A stretch of 64,000 bases of DNA. Source: Streptomyces sp. NBC_01551. Its GTDB lineage: Bacteria; Actinomycetota; Actinomycetes; Streptomycetales; Streptomycetaceae. The DNA lies in assembly GCF_026339935.1 (NCBI RefSeq), contig NZ_JAPEPX010000001.1, forward strand, positions 2,990,001 to 3,054,000, read 5' to 3'. Of the stretch, positions 8,212-17,809 are shown piece by piece. The notes under the pieces are model-generated. The model had not been told where the DNA came from and did no database searches. It was given only the letters and a program-made list of their open reading frames with translations. The translations under genes were made by a program, and so were the position numbers. How positions within the stretch are numbered: position 1 is the first letter of the stretch; every line of letters starts with the position of its first letter.

Positions 8212-11200
8212 TCAGTCGCCGGTGAGCAGGGCCACGACGTCGGCCGGGGTGAGGGCGGCGCCCGCCGCCTCTTCCTCGGCGTGGCGGTCCGGGCCGAGGG
8301 CGGCGCGGGTGCGGTCCGGGAGGCCGTCCAGGGCCAGCCGTTCCGGGACGGAGCGGGGGTAGCGGGCGCGCCAGGCGGTGGCCGCGGCGAGGACCCGTAC
8401 GGAGTCGGCGGGGCGGTCGGCGTGGGCCAGCAGCACGGCCGCGGTCTCGGCGAGCGAGGCCAGGACGCGTTCGGCGCAGCGGGCGGCGACGGCCGCGGCC
8501 AGGGCCGGCGCGGCCTTGGCCAGGCCTGCCGCCGGACCGTGTTCGCGGGCGGTGAGGACGGCGTCCACGTTGTCGATCCCGGCGGTGAGCTGCGGGGGCA
8601 CGGTGAACTGGGCGGCTTCGACCCGGGCCAGGTCGCATTCGGCGCGGGCCCGGTCGGGGGCGTCGCGGAAGAGGGCTATCAGTGCGGCGATGAGCCGGCC
8701 GTAGGCGCGGACGTCGTACACGCCGCCGAACCGGTCGGCTTCGCGGTTGGCCTCGGCGAGGACGCGTTCGGCGGTGTCGAAGTCCCCGGCGCAGAAGGCG
8801 GCCTCCGCGATGCGGGCCAGGGCGAAAGGCGCCTCGATGTGGGCGCCGACCTCGTGCGCGAGGCGCAGGCACTCCTCGTACTCGGCGCGGGCGGCATCGT
8901 ACTGGCCGCGGGAGAGCGCGAACTCGCCCGCGGCGCTGGCGACCTGGGCGCGGGTCCAGCGGTCGCCGACGCGGTGGGCGATCTCGTGGAGCTCGGCGAG
9001 GTCGGCCTCGACGGTGGCGAGGCCGCCGGTGAGGTCGATGGCGATGTGGGTGCGGAGCATGAGGGCGACGCCGAGTTCCCAGTCGCCGGCGTGGCGGCGG
9101 CAGTTCGCGACGGCTTCGTCGAGGTTGGCGTGGAGGTCGACGGCCTCGCCGGTGAGGAAGCCGGTCATGGGCCAGAGCATGCCGGGGAAGCCGGCGGATT
9201 CCGGGCCGTTGTTGTCGCGGAAGGCCTTCCGGATCCGGGCGGCGAGTTCGACGTACTCGGGGGTGCGGAACTCCTCGAGGGAGCGGCCTTCGGCGAGCAG
9301 GAAGACGTGGAGGACCGTCAGGCGCATGAAGCGCCAGTACGAGGGTGAGCCCTCGGGCGGGTCCTCGGGGGTGACGGCGAGGACCTTGGCGGTCCATTCG
9401 GCGCCTTCGAGGCGGTAGTTGCGCAGCCACCAGAACCAGCCGAGGGCGAAGGCGAGGCGCTGGGCGGTCTCGGGGTCGGCCGTCCCTTCCTGCCGGGTGG
9501 CGCTCTCCAGGGCGGTGCGGAGGTTGTCGTACTCGGTCTCGACGCGGCGGATCCAGGGGAGCTGGGCGGCGGAGCGCAGGAGGGGTTCCGCCTCTTCGGC
9601 GAAGGCGAGGAAGTGGGCGGTGTGGCGGCGGGCGGTGGCGGCGTGGTCGCGGGGGTCGGCGGCGGCGCGTTCGGCGGCGTACTCGTGGATGGTTTCGAGC
9701 ATGCGGTAGCGCATGCCCGTGTCCTGGCCGGTGGGGGGCGGGTCGGCGAGGACGAGGGACTTGTCGACGAGGGAGCCGAGGGTGTCGGCGACGTCCAGGG
9801 CGCGGTTGCCGTCGGCGTCGGCGTCGGCGTTGGCGTCGGCGCAGACGGCTTCGGCGGCGGCCAGGTCGCAGCCGCCCGCGAAGACCGAGAGGCGGCGCAG
9901 GACGGCGCGTTCGGGCTCGTCCAGCAGGTCCCAGGACCAGTCGACGACCGCGCGCAGGGTCTGCTGGCGGGGCAGGACGGTGCGCGAGCCGCTGGTCAGG
10001 AGCCGGAACCGGTCGTCGAGACGGTCGGCGATCTGGCGCGGGGTGAGCAGCCGCAGCCGGGCGGCGGCCAGCTCGATGGCGAGCGGGAGCCCGTCGAGGC
10101 GGGCGCAGATCTCGGCGACGGCGTCGGGGTCCTCGTCGGGGGTGAAGCCGGGGCGGGCGGCGGCGCCGCGGTCGGCGAAGAGGCGGTGCGCGGGGTCGGC
10201 CGGCAGCGGTTCGACGGGGCGGACGTGTTCGCCGGGGACGCCGAGGGGTTCGCGGCTGGTGGCGAGGACCCGGACGCCGGGGCAGTGGGTCAGGAGGCGC
10301 TCGGCGAGTTCGGCGGCGGCGCCGATGACGTGCTCGCAGTTGTCCAGGACGAGGAGCAGGCTGCGGTGCGCGCAGTGTTCGAGGAGGAGGGCGGTGGGGT
10401 CGTCGGGGGCGGTCTTCTCACGGGCGACGAGGGTGTTCTCGCGCAGGCCGAGGGCGCTGAGGACGGCGTCGGGGACGGCTGCGGGGTGGTCGAGGCGGGC
10501 GAGTTCGACGAGCCAGCCGGGTTCGGGGTCGGCGGTGGCCGCGTGCTCGGCGAGGCGGGTCTTCCCGGAACCGCCGGGGCCGGTGAGGGTGATGAGGCGG
10601 AGGCGGGCGAGGTCGGTGCGCAGGGCGGCGAGTTCGGGCTCGCGGCCGACGAAGGAGGTGAGGCGGGGGCGGAGGTTCCCCTTGGGGGCGTGGGGTGCCT
10701 GGGGCGGTGCCTGGAGGAGCTCCGCGTGCAGGGCGGCGAGTTCGGGGCCGGGGTCGGTGCCGAGGCCTTCGGCGAAGGCGCGACGGGTGCGCTCGTAGGC
10801 GGCGAGGGCGTCGGCGGGGCGGCCGGCGGCTCGGAGGGCTCGGAGTTGCTGGGCGCGTAGGCGTTCGTCGTACGGGTTCTGCCCGATCAGGGTGTCGATC
10901 TCGTGGAGCAGGGACGCCGGGTCGGCGGCGCCGGCGCGCAGCTCGGCCTCGATGCGGTCGCGCAGGGCGGTGGCGCGGCGGGCCTCGGGGGCGGCGGCGT
11001 GGGCGGTGCGGGCGGGCTCGGGGAGGTCGGCGAGGGCGGGGCCGCGCCAGAGGGCGAGGGCGGTACGGAGGGTGGTGGCGGCGGTGGCGGGGTCGCCGGC
11101 GGCGAGTTCGCGGGCGCCTTGGCGGGCGAGCCGGGTGAAGCGGTGGAGGTCGACCTCGTCGCGGTCGGCGACGGCGAGGCGGTAGCCGCCGGTGGGGTCG

Positions 11201-11448
11201 GCGTGGATGCTGTCGCGGGCGCCGAGGGCGCGGCGTAGCCGGGCGACGAGGGCCTGGAGGGCGGCGGGGGCGTCCTGGGGCGGGTCGTCGCCCCAGACCT
11301 CGTCGACCAGGTCGGCGACGGCGACGGCCGGGCCGCCGGCGCGGAGGGCGAGGGCGGTGAGGAGCGCGCGCAGGCGGGCGCCGCCGATGGGGAGGGGGGC
11401 GCCGGTCTCGTCGCGCGCCTGGGTGACGCCAAGGATGAGGTACCGCAC
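8212..11448 (-). CDS. SARP/AfsR-type regulator with BTAD, NTPase and TPR domains
   Basis: A 1078-aa regulator. Residues 1-95 are an OmpR-type winged helix (IGGARLRALLTALALRAG), 100-245 a bacterial transcriptional activator domain (BTAD), about 265-560 an NB-ARC-like ATPase with Walker A GPGGSGKT near 290 and LLLVLDNCEH, and the remainder a helical TPR region (AEYEECLRLAHEVGAHIEAPFALARIAEAAF). A low-complexity ADANADADAD stretch sits near 545. These regulators bind direct repeats and activate secondary-metabolism or developmental genes. The GTG at 11448 (VRYLILGV) is the natural start because the winged helix begins at once; the reading frame stays open for 4.9 kb further upstream, which is a high-GC artefact. 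It lies in tandem behind the asparagine-synthase-like gene, separated by 302 bases with repeats. Confidence 0.85.
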   Translation of the reverse strand: MRYLILGVTQARDETGAPLPIGGARLRALLTALALRAGGPAVAVADLVDEVWGDDPPQDAPAALQALVARLRRALGARDSIHADPTGGYRLAVADRDEVDLHRFTRLARQGARELAAGDPATAATTLRTALALWRGPALADLPEPARTAHAAAPEARRATALRDRIEAELRAGAADPASLLHEIDTLIGQNPYDERLRAQQLRALRAAGRPADALAAYERTRRAFAEGLGTDPGPELAALHAELLQAPPQAPHAPKGNLRPRLTSFVGREPELAALRTDLARLRLITLTGPGGSGKTRLAEHAATADPEPGWLVELARLDHPAAVPDAVLSALGLRENTLVAREKTAPDDPTALLLEHCAHRSLLLVLDNCEHVIGAAAELAERLLTHCPGVRVLATSREPLGVPGEHVRPVEPLPADPAHRLFADRGAAARPGFTPDEDPDAVAEICARLDGLPLAIELAAARLRLLTPRQIADRLDDRFRLLTSGSRTVLPRQQTLRAVVDWSWDLLDEPERAVLRRLSVFAGGCDLAAAEAVCADANADADADGNRALDVADTLGSLVDKSLVLADPPPTGQDTGMRYRMLETIHEYAAERAAADPRDHAATARRHTAHFLAFAEEAEPLLRSAAQLPWIRRVETEYDNLRTALESATRQEGTADPETAQRLAFALGWFWWLRNYRLEGAEWTAKVLAVTPEDPPEGSPSYWRFMRLTVLHVFLLAEGRSLEEFRTPEYVELAARIRKAFRDNNGPESAGFPGMLWPMTGFLTGEAVDLHANLDEAVANCRRHAGDWELGVALMLRTHIAIDLTGGLATVEADLAELHEIAHRVGDRWTRAQVASAAGEFALSRGQYDAARAEYEECLRLAHEVGAHIEAPFALARIAEAAFCAGDFDTAERVLAEANREADRFGGVYDVRAYGRLIAALIALFRDAPDRARAECDLARVEAAQFTVPPQLTAGIDNVDAVLTAREHGPAAGLAKAAPALAAAVAARCAERVLASLAETAAVLLAHADRPADSVRVLAAATAWRARYPRSVPERLALDGLPDRTRAALGPDRHAEEEAAGAALTPADVVALLTGD

Positions 11449-11554
11449 TGGGCAATTCTGCCCTGCCCGCGCCGGGAGCGACCGGGGTTTTCGGCCCCGC
11501 CGCGGCGGGGGACCGGCGCAGCCCCTGCGGGGCCGCCACTGGGCGGGCCGCCGC

Positions 11555-11600
11555 GTGCGCTCGGGCCGCGCCCGCAGCGGGCCGTCTGCGACGGCACTGC
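11555..11600. repeat. 46-bp direct repeat, copy 1
   Basis: The 46 bases here recur without mismatch at 11645-11690, a spacing of 90. Each copy contains two stem-loops, one with stem GCCGTC/GACGGC around TGC and one with CCCGC/GCGGG around AG-type loop bases. Confidence 0.85.
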
Positions 11601-11644
11601 GGGGGCGCAGCGACAGCCGGATCACCTCCGGGCCGGCCGCCGGG

Positions 11645-11690
11645 GTGCGCTCGGGCCGCGCCCGCAGCGGGCCGTCTGCGACGGCACTGC
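11645..11690. repeat. 46-bp direct repeat, copy 2
   Basis: Identical to the copy at 11555-11600. The 44 bases between the copies are not repeated. Confidence 0.85.
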
Positions 11691-11750
11691 CAGGAGCCGG
11701 ACCCGGCCAACAGCGGCGGGTCACCCCCGGCAGGCAGCGGGGGTGGCCCG

Positions 11751-14111
11751 TCAGGACAGGGCCGGGCGGCGGAGGGGGATGCCGGTGGGGACCGCGCGGC
11801 GGCGGGGGGTGGTGGTGCCCGTCCAGCAGGTGCCCCGGCGGGCCAGGAGGCGGCGCAGCCACAGCTCCATCGAGACGAGTTCGGCGAGGCCGTCCAGCGG
11901 GACCGGGTGCCCGTCCGCCGCGTCGAGCAGCGCCTGCTGGACGACGCGGGCCTCGATCAGCCCCGCGTCCGCCAGCAGCGGGGCGGCGAACAGCGCCAGC
12001 AGGTCCTCCAGGGCCGCCCGCAGACCCAGCCGGGTCGCCGTCTCGTTCGGGGCGTGGGTCGTCGCGCCCCAGCCCGGCGGGAGGTCGCGGACGCCCGCCG
12101 AGGACAGCACGCTGCGCAGGATCGCGGCCCGCGCCCCGGGCTGGACCCGCAGGGACTCGGGGAGCGCGCGGGCCGCCCGTAGGACCTGGTTGTCCAGGAA
12201 CGGGGCGTGCAGGCGCTGGCTGCGGACCTCGACGGCCTGTTCGAAGACCCGGTGGTCGGCGGCGTGCCGGCTCAGGACGGCGCGGGCCCGCGCCTCTCCC
12301 GGCCGCAGGGACAGCGGGGGCCGCCCCGCGGCGGCCGAAAGGCGGATCGATACTTCCGCCAGTGCTTCCCCGGTCAGCCAGCCGGCCGCCGGCCCGGGCC
12401 GGGACCAGGTCAGCGCCGCGAGCGAGGCGTCGGCCGGGGTCGAGACGTCCGGGGCGCCGCCCGCTCCGGAGCCGTCGCGGAGCCGGGCCGCCGCGGCCTC
12501 CATGCCCGCGCGGTACGGCGTACGGGCGAGCCGGCGGGCCGCCGAGTAGACGGAGAACGGGACCAGCAGGGAGTCCCCGGGCGTCGCGCGGGCCAGGGCT
12601 GCGACCGGGCGCAGCAGGTGGCGTCTGCGGCGGTCCATCAGGAGGTCGGCCATCCGGGCCGGGTGGGCGTCCAGGACCTGGCGGGCGCCGTGGCCGACGA
12701 AGTGGTCGGCCGAGCCGGCGGCGAGCCGGCGCCGCTCGCGGGCGGCGAAGACGAGCGAGGGCCCGGGTTCGTCGGTGAGCGGGCCGTCGAGCTCGGCGTA
12801 CGGGAGGGCTTCCTCGGCGGCGGCCACCACGACGTGGTGCAGGCGCGGGTTGGAGGCGAGGGCGTGGGCGCGTTCCAGTTCGGCCTCGCGGCCCTGCGGG
12901 GTGGCGAGGTCGTTGAAGGTGACGGCCAGCAGGCGTTCCCCGGCCTGCTTGAGCACCGTGCCCGGCGCCCCCGGCAGTCCGGCGGCGAGCAGGGCGAGCG
13001 TCGCGGAGGCGCTGCCGCCGGAGAGGTCGGCGCCCACACCGGGGACGGGCGCCGGGGCGCCCCGGGCCGCGCGCCGGTCGGCGGGGCCCATTCCGGGCAC
13101 CGGTCCGGGATCGGGCGCCGGCATGTCGGGAGCATGCCGGGGTGCCGTGAGCCGGGCGCGCACCGCGTCCACCAGTGCTTCCCGTACGCCCTCCACCGCG
13201 CGCTGCGGATCGGCCTCGGGCGCGGCCACCGCGAGCGAGGCCACCGGCTCGTACCCGGTGATCTCCCGCGAGCCCTCGCGCAGGATCAGCGTGTGCCCGG
13301 GCGGGATGCGGCGGACGCCGACGTACGGTGTGCCGTCGCCCAGTGCCTCCGGGCTGTCGGGGCAGGCCAGCAGGGCCGCGAGGTGGCCGATGTCGAGCTG
13401 GGCCTCGATGAGGTCGGCGAGGGGGAGGGCGGCGGTGGCGTACGCGGTGCCGCCCGCCCAGGGGGTGTAGAAGACGGGCCGGGCGCCGGCGAGGTCGCCG
13501 AGGACGGTGATGCGGCGGCCGGCCTGGACGACGGCGGTGTAGCTGCCGGACCACTCGGTGAGGTGGCGCAGGGCCCCGCCGCGGGCGGCGTACAGGGCGC
13601 GGCGCAGCTCGGCGTCGGTGGCGCCGCAGCAGCCGAGGACGGCGAGGCGGGTGAAGGGGTCGGCGGGGTCGGCCGTGACGGCGCGGATCTCGTCGGGGCG
13701 CCAGTCTCCGACGGCCCACAGGGGGTCGGGGTCGCCCCACAGGAGTTGGGCGCCGACGGGGTGGACGGTGCGTTCGGCGTCGGGGGAGAGGTCGTCGGGG
13801 TGGTCGGCGTCCGCGAGGCCGCCGTGCGGGGAGGCTCCGTACGGGGGATGCCCCTGCGGGCCCTGCGCGCCGTACCCGCCCTGCGCGCCGTACGCGGGGG
13901 CGCTGTACGGGTGCCCGTACTCGCGCTCGCGGCGGTGCCCGTTGCCGTTGCCTGACCCGTTGCCTGACCCGCTGCCGGTCCCGTTCCCGTATCCGCCCTG
14001 GCCGGAGACCCGTCCCGCCGTGCCGAAGCTCGCGGCGATACTGCTCCAGCCCACCAACCAGCGCACCGCCGCCTCCCCAGCCTGTGGGCAAATGACCGGG
14101 GCAAACGACAT
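11751..14111 (-). CDS. asparagine-synthase-related protein, altered PPi loop
   Basis: A 786-aa protein. The first 120 residues include a low-complexity GNGSGNGNG stretch and a Gly/Tyr/Pro-rich part. Residues about 125-300 resemble the N-terminal domain of asparagine synthase B and lasso-peptide cyclases ([28 protein letters not shown] cut here to its ends) but have no N-terminal catalytic Cys, so glutamine use is unlikely. The synthase domain follows. Its nucleotide loop reads [11 protein letters not shown] near residue 366, where the family has SGGxDS, so the metal-binding Asp is Ala. Later conserved parts remain ([31 protein letters not shown]). The ATG at 14111 is chosen as the first start after the non-coding upstream region. 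No peptide precursor gene was found nearby. It may be a degenerate or repurposed amide-forming enzyme. Confidence 0.75.
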   Translation of the reverse strand: MSFAPVICPQAGEAAVRWLVGWSSIAASFGTAGRVSGQGGYGNGTGSGSGNGSGNGNGHRREREYGHPYSAPAYGAQGGYGAQGPQGHPPYGASPHGGLADADHPDDLSPDAERTVHPVGAQLLWGDPDPLWAVGDWRPDEIRAVTADPADPFTRLAVLGCCGATDAELRRALYAARGGALRHLTEWSGSYTAVVQAGRRITVLGDLAGARPVFYTPWAGGTAYATAALPLADLIEAQLDIGHLAALLACPDSPEALGDGTPYVGVRRIPPGHTLILREGSREITGYEPVASLAVAAPEADPQRAVEGVREALVDAVRARLTAPRHAPDMPAPDPGPVPGMGPADRRAARGAPAPVPGVGADLSGGSASATLALLAAGLPGAPGTVLKQAGERLLAVTFNDLATPQGREAELERAHALASNPRLHHVVVAAAEEALPYAELDGPLTDEPGPSLVFAARERRRLAAGSADHFVGHGARQVLDAHPARMADLLMDRRRRHLLRPVAALARATPGDSLLVPFSVYSAARRLARTPYRAGMEAAAARLRDGSGAGGAPDVSTPADASLAALTWSRPGPAAGWLTGEALAEVSIRLSAAAGRPPLSLRPGEARARAVLSRHAADHRVFEQAVEVRSQRLHAPFLDNQVLRAARALPESLRVQPGARAAILRSVLSSAGVRDLPPGWGATTHAPNETATRLGLRAALEDLLALFAAPLLADAGLIEARVVQQALLDAADGHPVPLDGLAELVSMELWLRRLLARRGTCWTGTTTPRRRAVPTGIPLRRPALS

Positions 14112-14254
14112 GGTCAGCGCTGAGGGCGCGGCCGGACGAACCCCGGGTGGCTCCGGGTCCATGCTGCCACGAGACAGGCGTGCGAGAGGGGTTATGGGGG
14201 GCGCACATGCAAACGAACACGCCCCCGCCACGCGGTATTTGGCGTTCCGTTCCC

Positions 14255-14272
14255 ACCGACCGATAGGTCGGT
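14255..14272. promoter_or_regulatory. 7-bp palindrome, TetR-like operator candidate
   Basis: ACCGACC (14255-14261) and GGTCGGT (14266-14272) are perfect inverted repeats around GATA. The spacing and length fit a TetR-family operator. It lies 144 bases upstream of the asparagine-synthase-like start. Confidence 0.45.
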
Positions 14273-14455
14273 TTCGGCCAATCTTCGGCCGTGCCGAGGT
14301 CGTTCGGCGGCCGCGCCGAGGCGCGCCGGAGCCATACGCGGGGCCGCACCGGAGCCACACCGGGGCACCCGGACCACCTGAGGCCCGCACCCGAGCCCGT
14401 ACCTCGCGCACACCGAGCCGGCCCCGCACAGACCGCGCGCAAGCCGCGCGGCTGC

Positions 14456-14486
14456 GGTCCGGGGGGCGGGTTCCGCCCCCCGGACC
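14456..14486. other. very stable hairpin in intergenic DNA
   Basis: A perfect 14-bp inverted repeat (14456-14469 with 14473-14486) with a 3-base loop GTT. No adjacent gene ends here, so it is not an ordinary terminator; it could end an unannotated short transcript. Confidence 0.6.
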
Positions 14487-14814
14487 GTTCCGCCACCCGC
14501 GGGGATTGAGGCAGCGGCATCCCCCGACCCGCCGACGAACGCGGCGGGCCGACCCACGCACCGCACATCGAATCGCCGGACCCCCCGACCGGCCAGAGCG
14601 CACGGCCGGGCGCACGGCCACACGGGCGGAGCACGCCGCGGGACGTGCGCCCCGGGCGCGGGCCCCGGCCCGACTGTGCATACGGACAACAATCCCGCCA
14701 TACGGAACAAGAGGCCTTAACGCTTGGGAGGCGGGGAACTACGCTGGGTTTACGAAATGCCGGGCGCCTATGCCCCGGCGGCGTCTGCGTTCCGCGTGTG
14801 ACGAGGGGTGGCGC

Positions 14815-16422
14815 ATGTCCAGGGAGCTCCGCGAGCCCAACGAGAAGCTCGGCGCCGTCCTCGCCCTGGCGGGCATCAGCAACGCCGGGCTGGCCCGGCG
14901 GGTCAACGACCTCGGCGCGCAGCGCGGCCTGACGCTTCGGTACGACAAGACGTCGGTGGCCCGGTGGGTGTCGAAGGGGATGGTGCCGCAGGGCGCCGCC
15001 CCGCATCTGATCGCCGCCGCCATCGGGGCGAAGCTGGGGCGGCCGGTGCCGCTGCACGAGATCGGTCTGGCGGACGCGGATCCGGCGCCCGAGGTGGGTC
15101 TGTCCTTCCCCCGCGACGTGGGCGCGGCGGTGCGCTCGGCCACCGATCTGTACCGCCTCGACCTCGCGGGCCGGCGCGGTGGTGGCGGTATCTGGCAGTC
15201 GCTGGCGGGCTCCTTCGCCGTGTCGGCGTACGCGACTCCGGCCTCGCGCTGGCTGATATCGCCGGCCGACAGCTCGGTGGCGCGCGAACCGGGCTCCGGC
15301 TCCGCGCGGGCGGCCTCGGCTCCCGGAACCCCGCCGGAAGGCCTGGGCGCGGGGCCGCCGTCCACGGTTGTGCCCGCGCAGCCGGTGACCGAAACTCCGC
15401 ACGCGCCGGGTGAGCAGGCACTCGTACCGGCGGCCGTCGTACCGGTGGCCGCCGTGCCGGCGGCGCCCGCACCGGCCGCCGTCACGCCCTCGGACCTGAC
15501 CCCGCAGCGGGTCGGGCACAGCGATGTGACGAAGCTGCGCGAGGCCGCCGAGGACGCGCGCCGCTGGGACTCCAAGTACGGCGGCGGGGACTGGCGTTCG
15601 TCGATGGTGCCGGAATGCCTGCGGGTGGACGCGGCGCCGCTGCTGCTGGGCTCCTACTCGGACGAGGTGGGCCGGGCGCTGTTCGGGGCGACGGCCGAAC
15701 TGACGCGGCTGGCGGGCTGGATGGCCTTCGACACCGGCCAGCAGGAGGCCGCGCAGCGCTACTACATCCAGGCGCTGCGCCTGGCCCGCGCGGCCGCCGA
15801 CGTACCGCTCGGCGGGTACGTGCTGGCCTCGATGTCGCTCCAGGCGACGTACCGGGACTTCCCGGACGAGGGAGTGGACCTGGCGCAGGCGGCCGTCGAG
15901 CGCAACCGGGGGCTGGCGACGGCGCGCACCATGAGCTTCTTCCGTCTGGTGGAGGCCCGGGCGCACGCGAAGGCGGGCGATTCGGCGGCCGCCGGGGCCG
16001 CGCTGCGGGCGGCGGAGGGCTGGCTGGAGCGGGCGCGGGAGGGCGACGCGGATCCGACCTGGCTGGGTTTCTACTCGTACGACCGTTTCGCGGCGGATGC
16101 GGCGGAATGCTACCGGGATCTCAAACTGCCCCGGCAGGTGCGGCGGTTCACCGAGCAGGCGCTGTCGCGGCCGACGGAGGAGTACGCGCGCTCGCACGGG
16201 CTGCGCCTGGTGGTGAGCGCGGTCGCCGAGCTGGAGTCGGGCAATCTCGACGCGGCGTGCGCGGCCGGCACCCGGGCGGTGGAGGTCGCGGGGCGGATCT
16301 CGTCCGCGCGGACGAACGAGTACGTACGGGACCTGCTGCACCGGCTGGAACCGTACGGGGACGAGCCGCGGGTCGCGGAGCTGCGCGAGCGCGCGCGGCC
16401 GCTGCTCGTGGCGCCCGCGTAG
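14815..16422 (+). CDS. TPR-containing sporulation-type regulator (NsdA-like)
   Basis: A 535-aa protein. Residues about 8-60 form a Cro-like helix-turn-helix ([20 protein letters not shown], then [15 protein letters not shown]). A long Ala/Pro/Val-rich linker (about 160-230) follows, then a C-terminal helical repeat region of TPR type ([20 protein letters not shown]). This is the architecture of Streptomyces proteins annotated as sporulation-associated or NsdA-like, which modulate development and antibiotic production; I recall SCO4114 in this position. The ATG at 14815 is favoured because GAGGGG lies about six bases upstream; an in-frame ATG at 14770 has no such site. It is divergent from the asparagine-synthase-like gene and is followed 59 bases later by lhgO. 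Confidence 0.78.
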   Translation: MSRELREPNEKLGAVLALAGISNAGLARRVNDLGAQRGLTLRYDKTSVARWVSKGMVPQGAAPHLIAAAIGAKLGRPVPLHEIGLADADPAPEVGLSFPRDVGAAVRSATDLYRLDLAGRRGGGGIWQSLAGSFAVSAYATPASRWLISPADSSVAREPGSGSARAASAPGTPPEGLGAGPPSTVVPAQPVTETPHAPGEQALVPAAVVPVAAVPAAPAPAAVTPSDLTPQRVGHSDVTKLREAAEDARRWDSKYGGGDWRSSMVPECLRVDAAPLLLGSYSDEVGRALFGATAELTRLAGWMAFDTGQQEAAQRYYIQALRLARAAADVPLGGYVLASMSLQATYRDFPDEGVDLAQAAVERNRGLATARTMSFFRLVEARAHAKAGDSAAAGAALRAAEGWLERAREGDADPTWLGFYSYDRFAADAAECYRDLKLPRQVRRFTEQALSRPTEEYARSHGLRLVVSAVAELESGNLDAACAAGTRAVEVAGRISSARTNEYVRDLLHRLEPYGDEPRVAELRERARPLLVAPA

Positions 16423-16481
16423 CCCCGCGTCACCCCTTTGTCAGTGGCGGGGTGCAGTATGCAGGGGTGGGAGGTGGCAGC

Positions 16482-17690
16482 GTGGGCGGCGGGCGCGGCG
16501 TGGACTGCGATGTGCTGGTGATCGGCGGCGGGATCGTCGGTCTGTCGACGGCGCATGCCCTCGCGCGGCTCGCCCCGGGGACGCGGGTCGTGGTCCTGGA
16601 GAAGGAACCCGGCCCGGCCCGGCACCAGACGGGCCGCAACAGCGGCGTGATCCACAGCGGCATCTACTACCGGCCGGGCTCGCTGAAGGCGCGGTTCGCG
16701 GTGCGCGGGGCCGCCGAGATGGTCAAGTTCTGCGCGGAGCACGGCATCGCCCACGAGGTGACGGGCAAGCTGATCGTCGCCACCGAGCGGGCCGAGCTGC
16801 CGCGGCTGCACGCGCTGGTCCAGCGGGGGCGGGAGAACGGCATTCCGGTGCGCGAGCTGGGCCCGGCGCAGATCGCGGAGTACGAGCCGGAGGTGCGCGG
16901 GCTGGCGGCGATCCACGTCGGCTCGACCGGCATCGTGGACTACGGGCGGGTCGCCGAGCAGCTGGCGGAGTCCTCCGGCGCGGAGATCGTCTACGGCGGC
17001 GCGGCGGACCTGATCTCGCGGCGCGCGGACCGGGTCGCGGTGCGCACCACCGCCGGGGTGGTCGTGCGCGCGCGGGTCCTGGTGAACTGCGCGGGCCTGC
17101 AGTGCGACCGGGTCGCGCGGCTGGCCGGGGACGACCCCGGGATGCGGATCGTTCCGTTCCGCGGCGAGTACTACGACCTGGCACGGCCGTCGCTGGTGCG
17201 GGGGCTGGTCTACCCGGTGCCGGATCCGGCGTTCCCCTTCCTCGGGGTCCATCTGACCCGGGGGATCGGCGGCGGGGTCCATGTCGGCCCGAACGCGGTG
17301 CCGGCGCTGGCGCGGGAGGGGTACGGCTGGGGGGTCGTCCGCCCGCGGGACGTCGCGGACGAGCTGGCCTGGCCGGGATCCTGGCGGATGGCCGCGCGGC
17401 ACTGGCGGTACGGGGCGGGGGAGATCCACCGCTCGCTGTCGAAGGCGGCCTTCACCGAGGCGGTACGGCGGCTGCTGCCGGCCGTGACGGCGGCGGACCT
17501 GGTCCCGGCGGCGGCCGGGGTCCGCGCGCAGGCCGTCCTGCGGGACGGGACGCTGGTGGACGACTTCCTGATCCGGGACGCGCCGCGCACGGTCCACGTA
17601 CTGAACGCCCCCTCGCCGGCGGCGACCGCGTCACTCCCGATCGGCCGCGAAATCGCGAGCCGCGCCCTCAAGGTCCTACGCACCTCCTAA
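16482..17690 (+). CDS. lhgO: L-2-hydroxyglutarate oxidase family FAD enzyme
   Basis: A 402-aa FAD-dependent oxidoreductase of the DAO superfamily. The dinucleotide-binding motif VIGGGIVGLSTAHALAR begins near residue 12, and RNSGVIHSGIYYRPGSLKA is the signature of the L-2-hydroxyglutarate oxidase/dehydrogenase group, which oxidises L-2-hydroxyglutarate to 2-oxoglutarate as metabolite repair. The C-terminus keeps LNAPSPAATASLPIG, the FAD-closing motif. The GTG at 16482 is chosen because GGGAGG lies seven bases upstream; GTG at 16467 and 16500 are alternatives and differ by five or six codons. The gene follows the TPR regulator closely, but co-transcription is not shown. Confidence 0.87.
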   Translation: MGGGRGVDCDVLVIGGGIVGLSTAHALARLAPGTRVVVLEKEPGPARHQTGRNSGVIHSGIYYRPGSLKARFAVRGAAEMVKFCAEHGIAHEVTGKLIVATERAELPRLHALVQRGRENGIPVRELGPAQIAEYEPEVRGLAAIHVGSTGIVDYGRVAEQLAESSGAEIVYGGAADLISRRADRVAVRTTAGVVVRARVLVNCAGLQCDRVARLAGDDPGMRIVPFRGEYYDLARPSLVRGLVYPVPDPAFPFLGVHLTRGIGGGVHVGPNAVPALAREGYGWGVVRPRDVADELAWPGSWRMAARHWRYGAGEIHRSLSKAAFTEAVRRLLPAVTAADLVPAAAGVRAQAVLRDGTLVDDFLIRDAPRTVHVLNAPSPAATASLPIGREIASRALKVLRTS

Positions 17691-17809
17691 CGCCCCCGGG
17701 CCGCAGCAGCGCGACCGGGCCGGGCCGGGGTTGTCGGGTTGTCGCCCGGCCAGGGCAGGGGTGGCGGCGAGGAGAGGGGCAGGGGGTGGGGTCGTAGAAT
17801 CTGGGGATT

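Larger units (their letters stand above)
11449..11750. promoter_or_regulatory. repeat-containing intergenic region before SARP gene
   Basis: A 302-base region with no gene, between the stop of the asparagine-synthase-like gene and the start of the SARP gene, both on the minus strand. It contains two perfect 46-bp direct repeats and several short hairpins with TGC/AGC loops. It probably combines the terminator of one gene with the promoter or leader of the next. Confidence 0.5.
14112..14814. promoter_or_regulatory. 700-base divergent intergenic region
   Basis: No gene is supported in this divergent region between the asparagine-synthase-like gene and the TPR regulator gene. Reading frames here lack consistent codon bias. 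It contains a TetR-like palindrome (14255-14272) and a strong hairpin (14456-14486). A short AT-richer stretch around 14690-14750 probably holds the rightward promoter. Confidence 0.5.

Noticed and set aside
14192..14710. 172-codon minus-strand frame in the divergent gap
   Set aside because: No ribosome-binding site, no domain, no codon bias, and it contains the perfect hairpin at 14456-14486.
11449..16341. Open frame that would extend the SARP gene by 4.9 kb upstream on the minus strand
   Set aside because: It runs antisense or out of frame through other genes; long stop-free frames are normal in DNA of this GC content, and the winged-helix domain begins at 11448.
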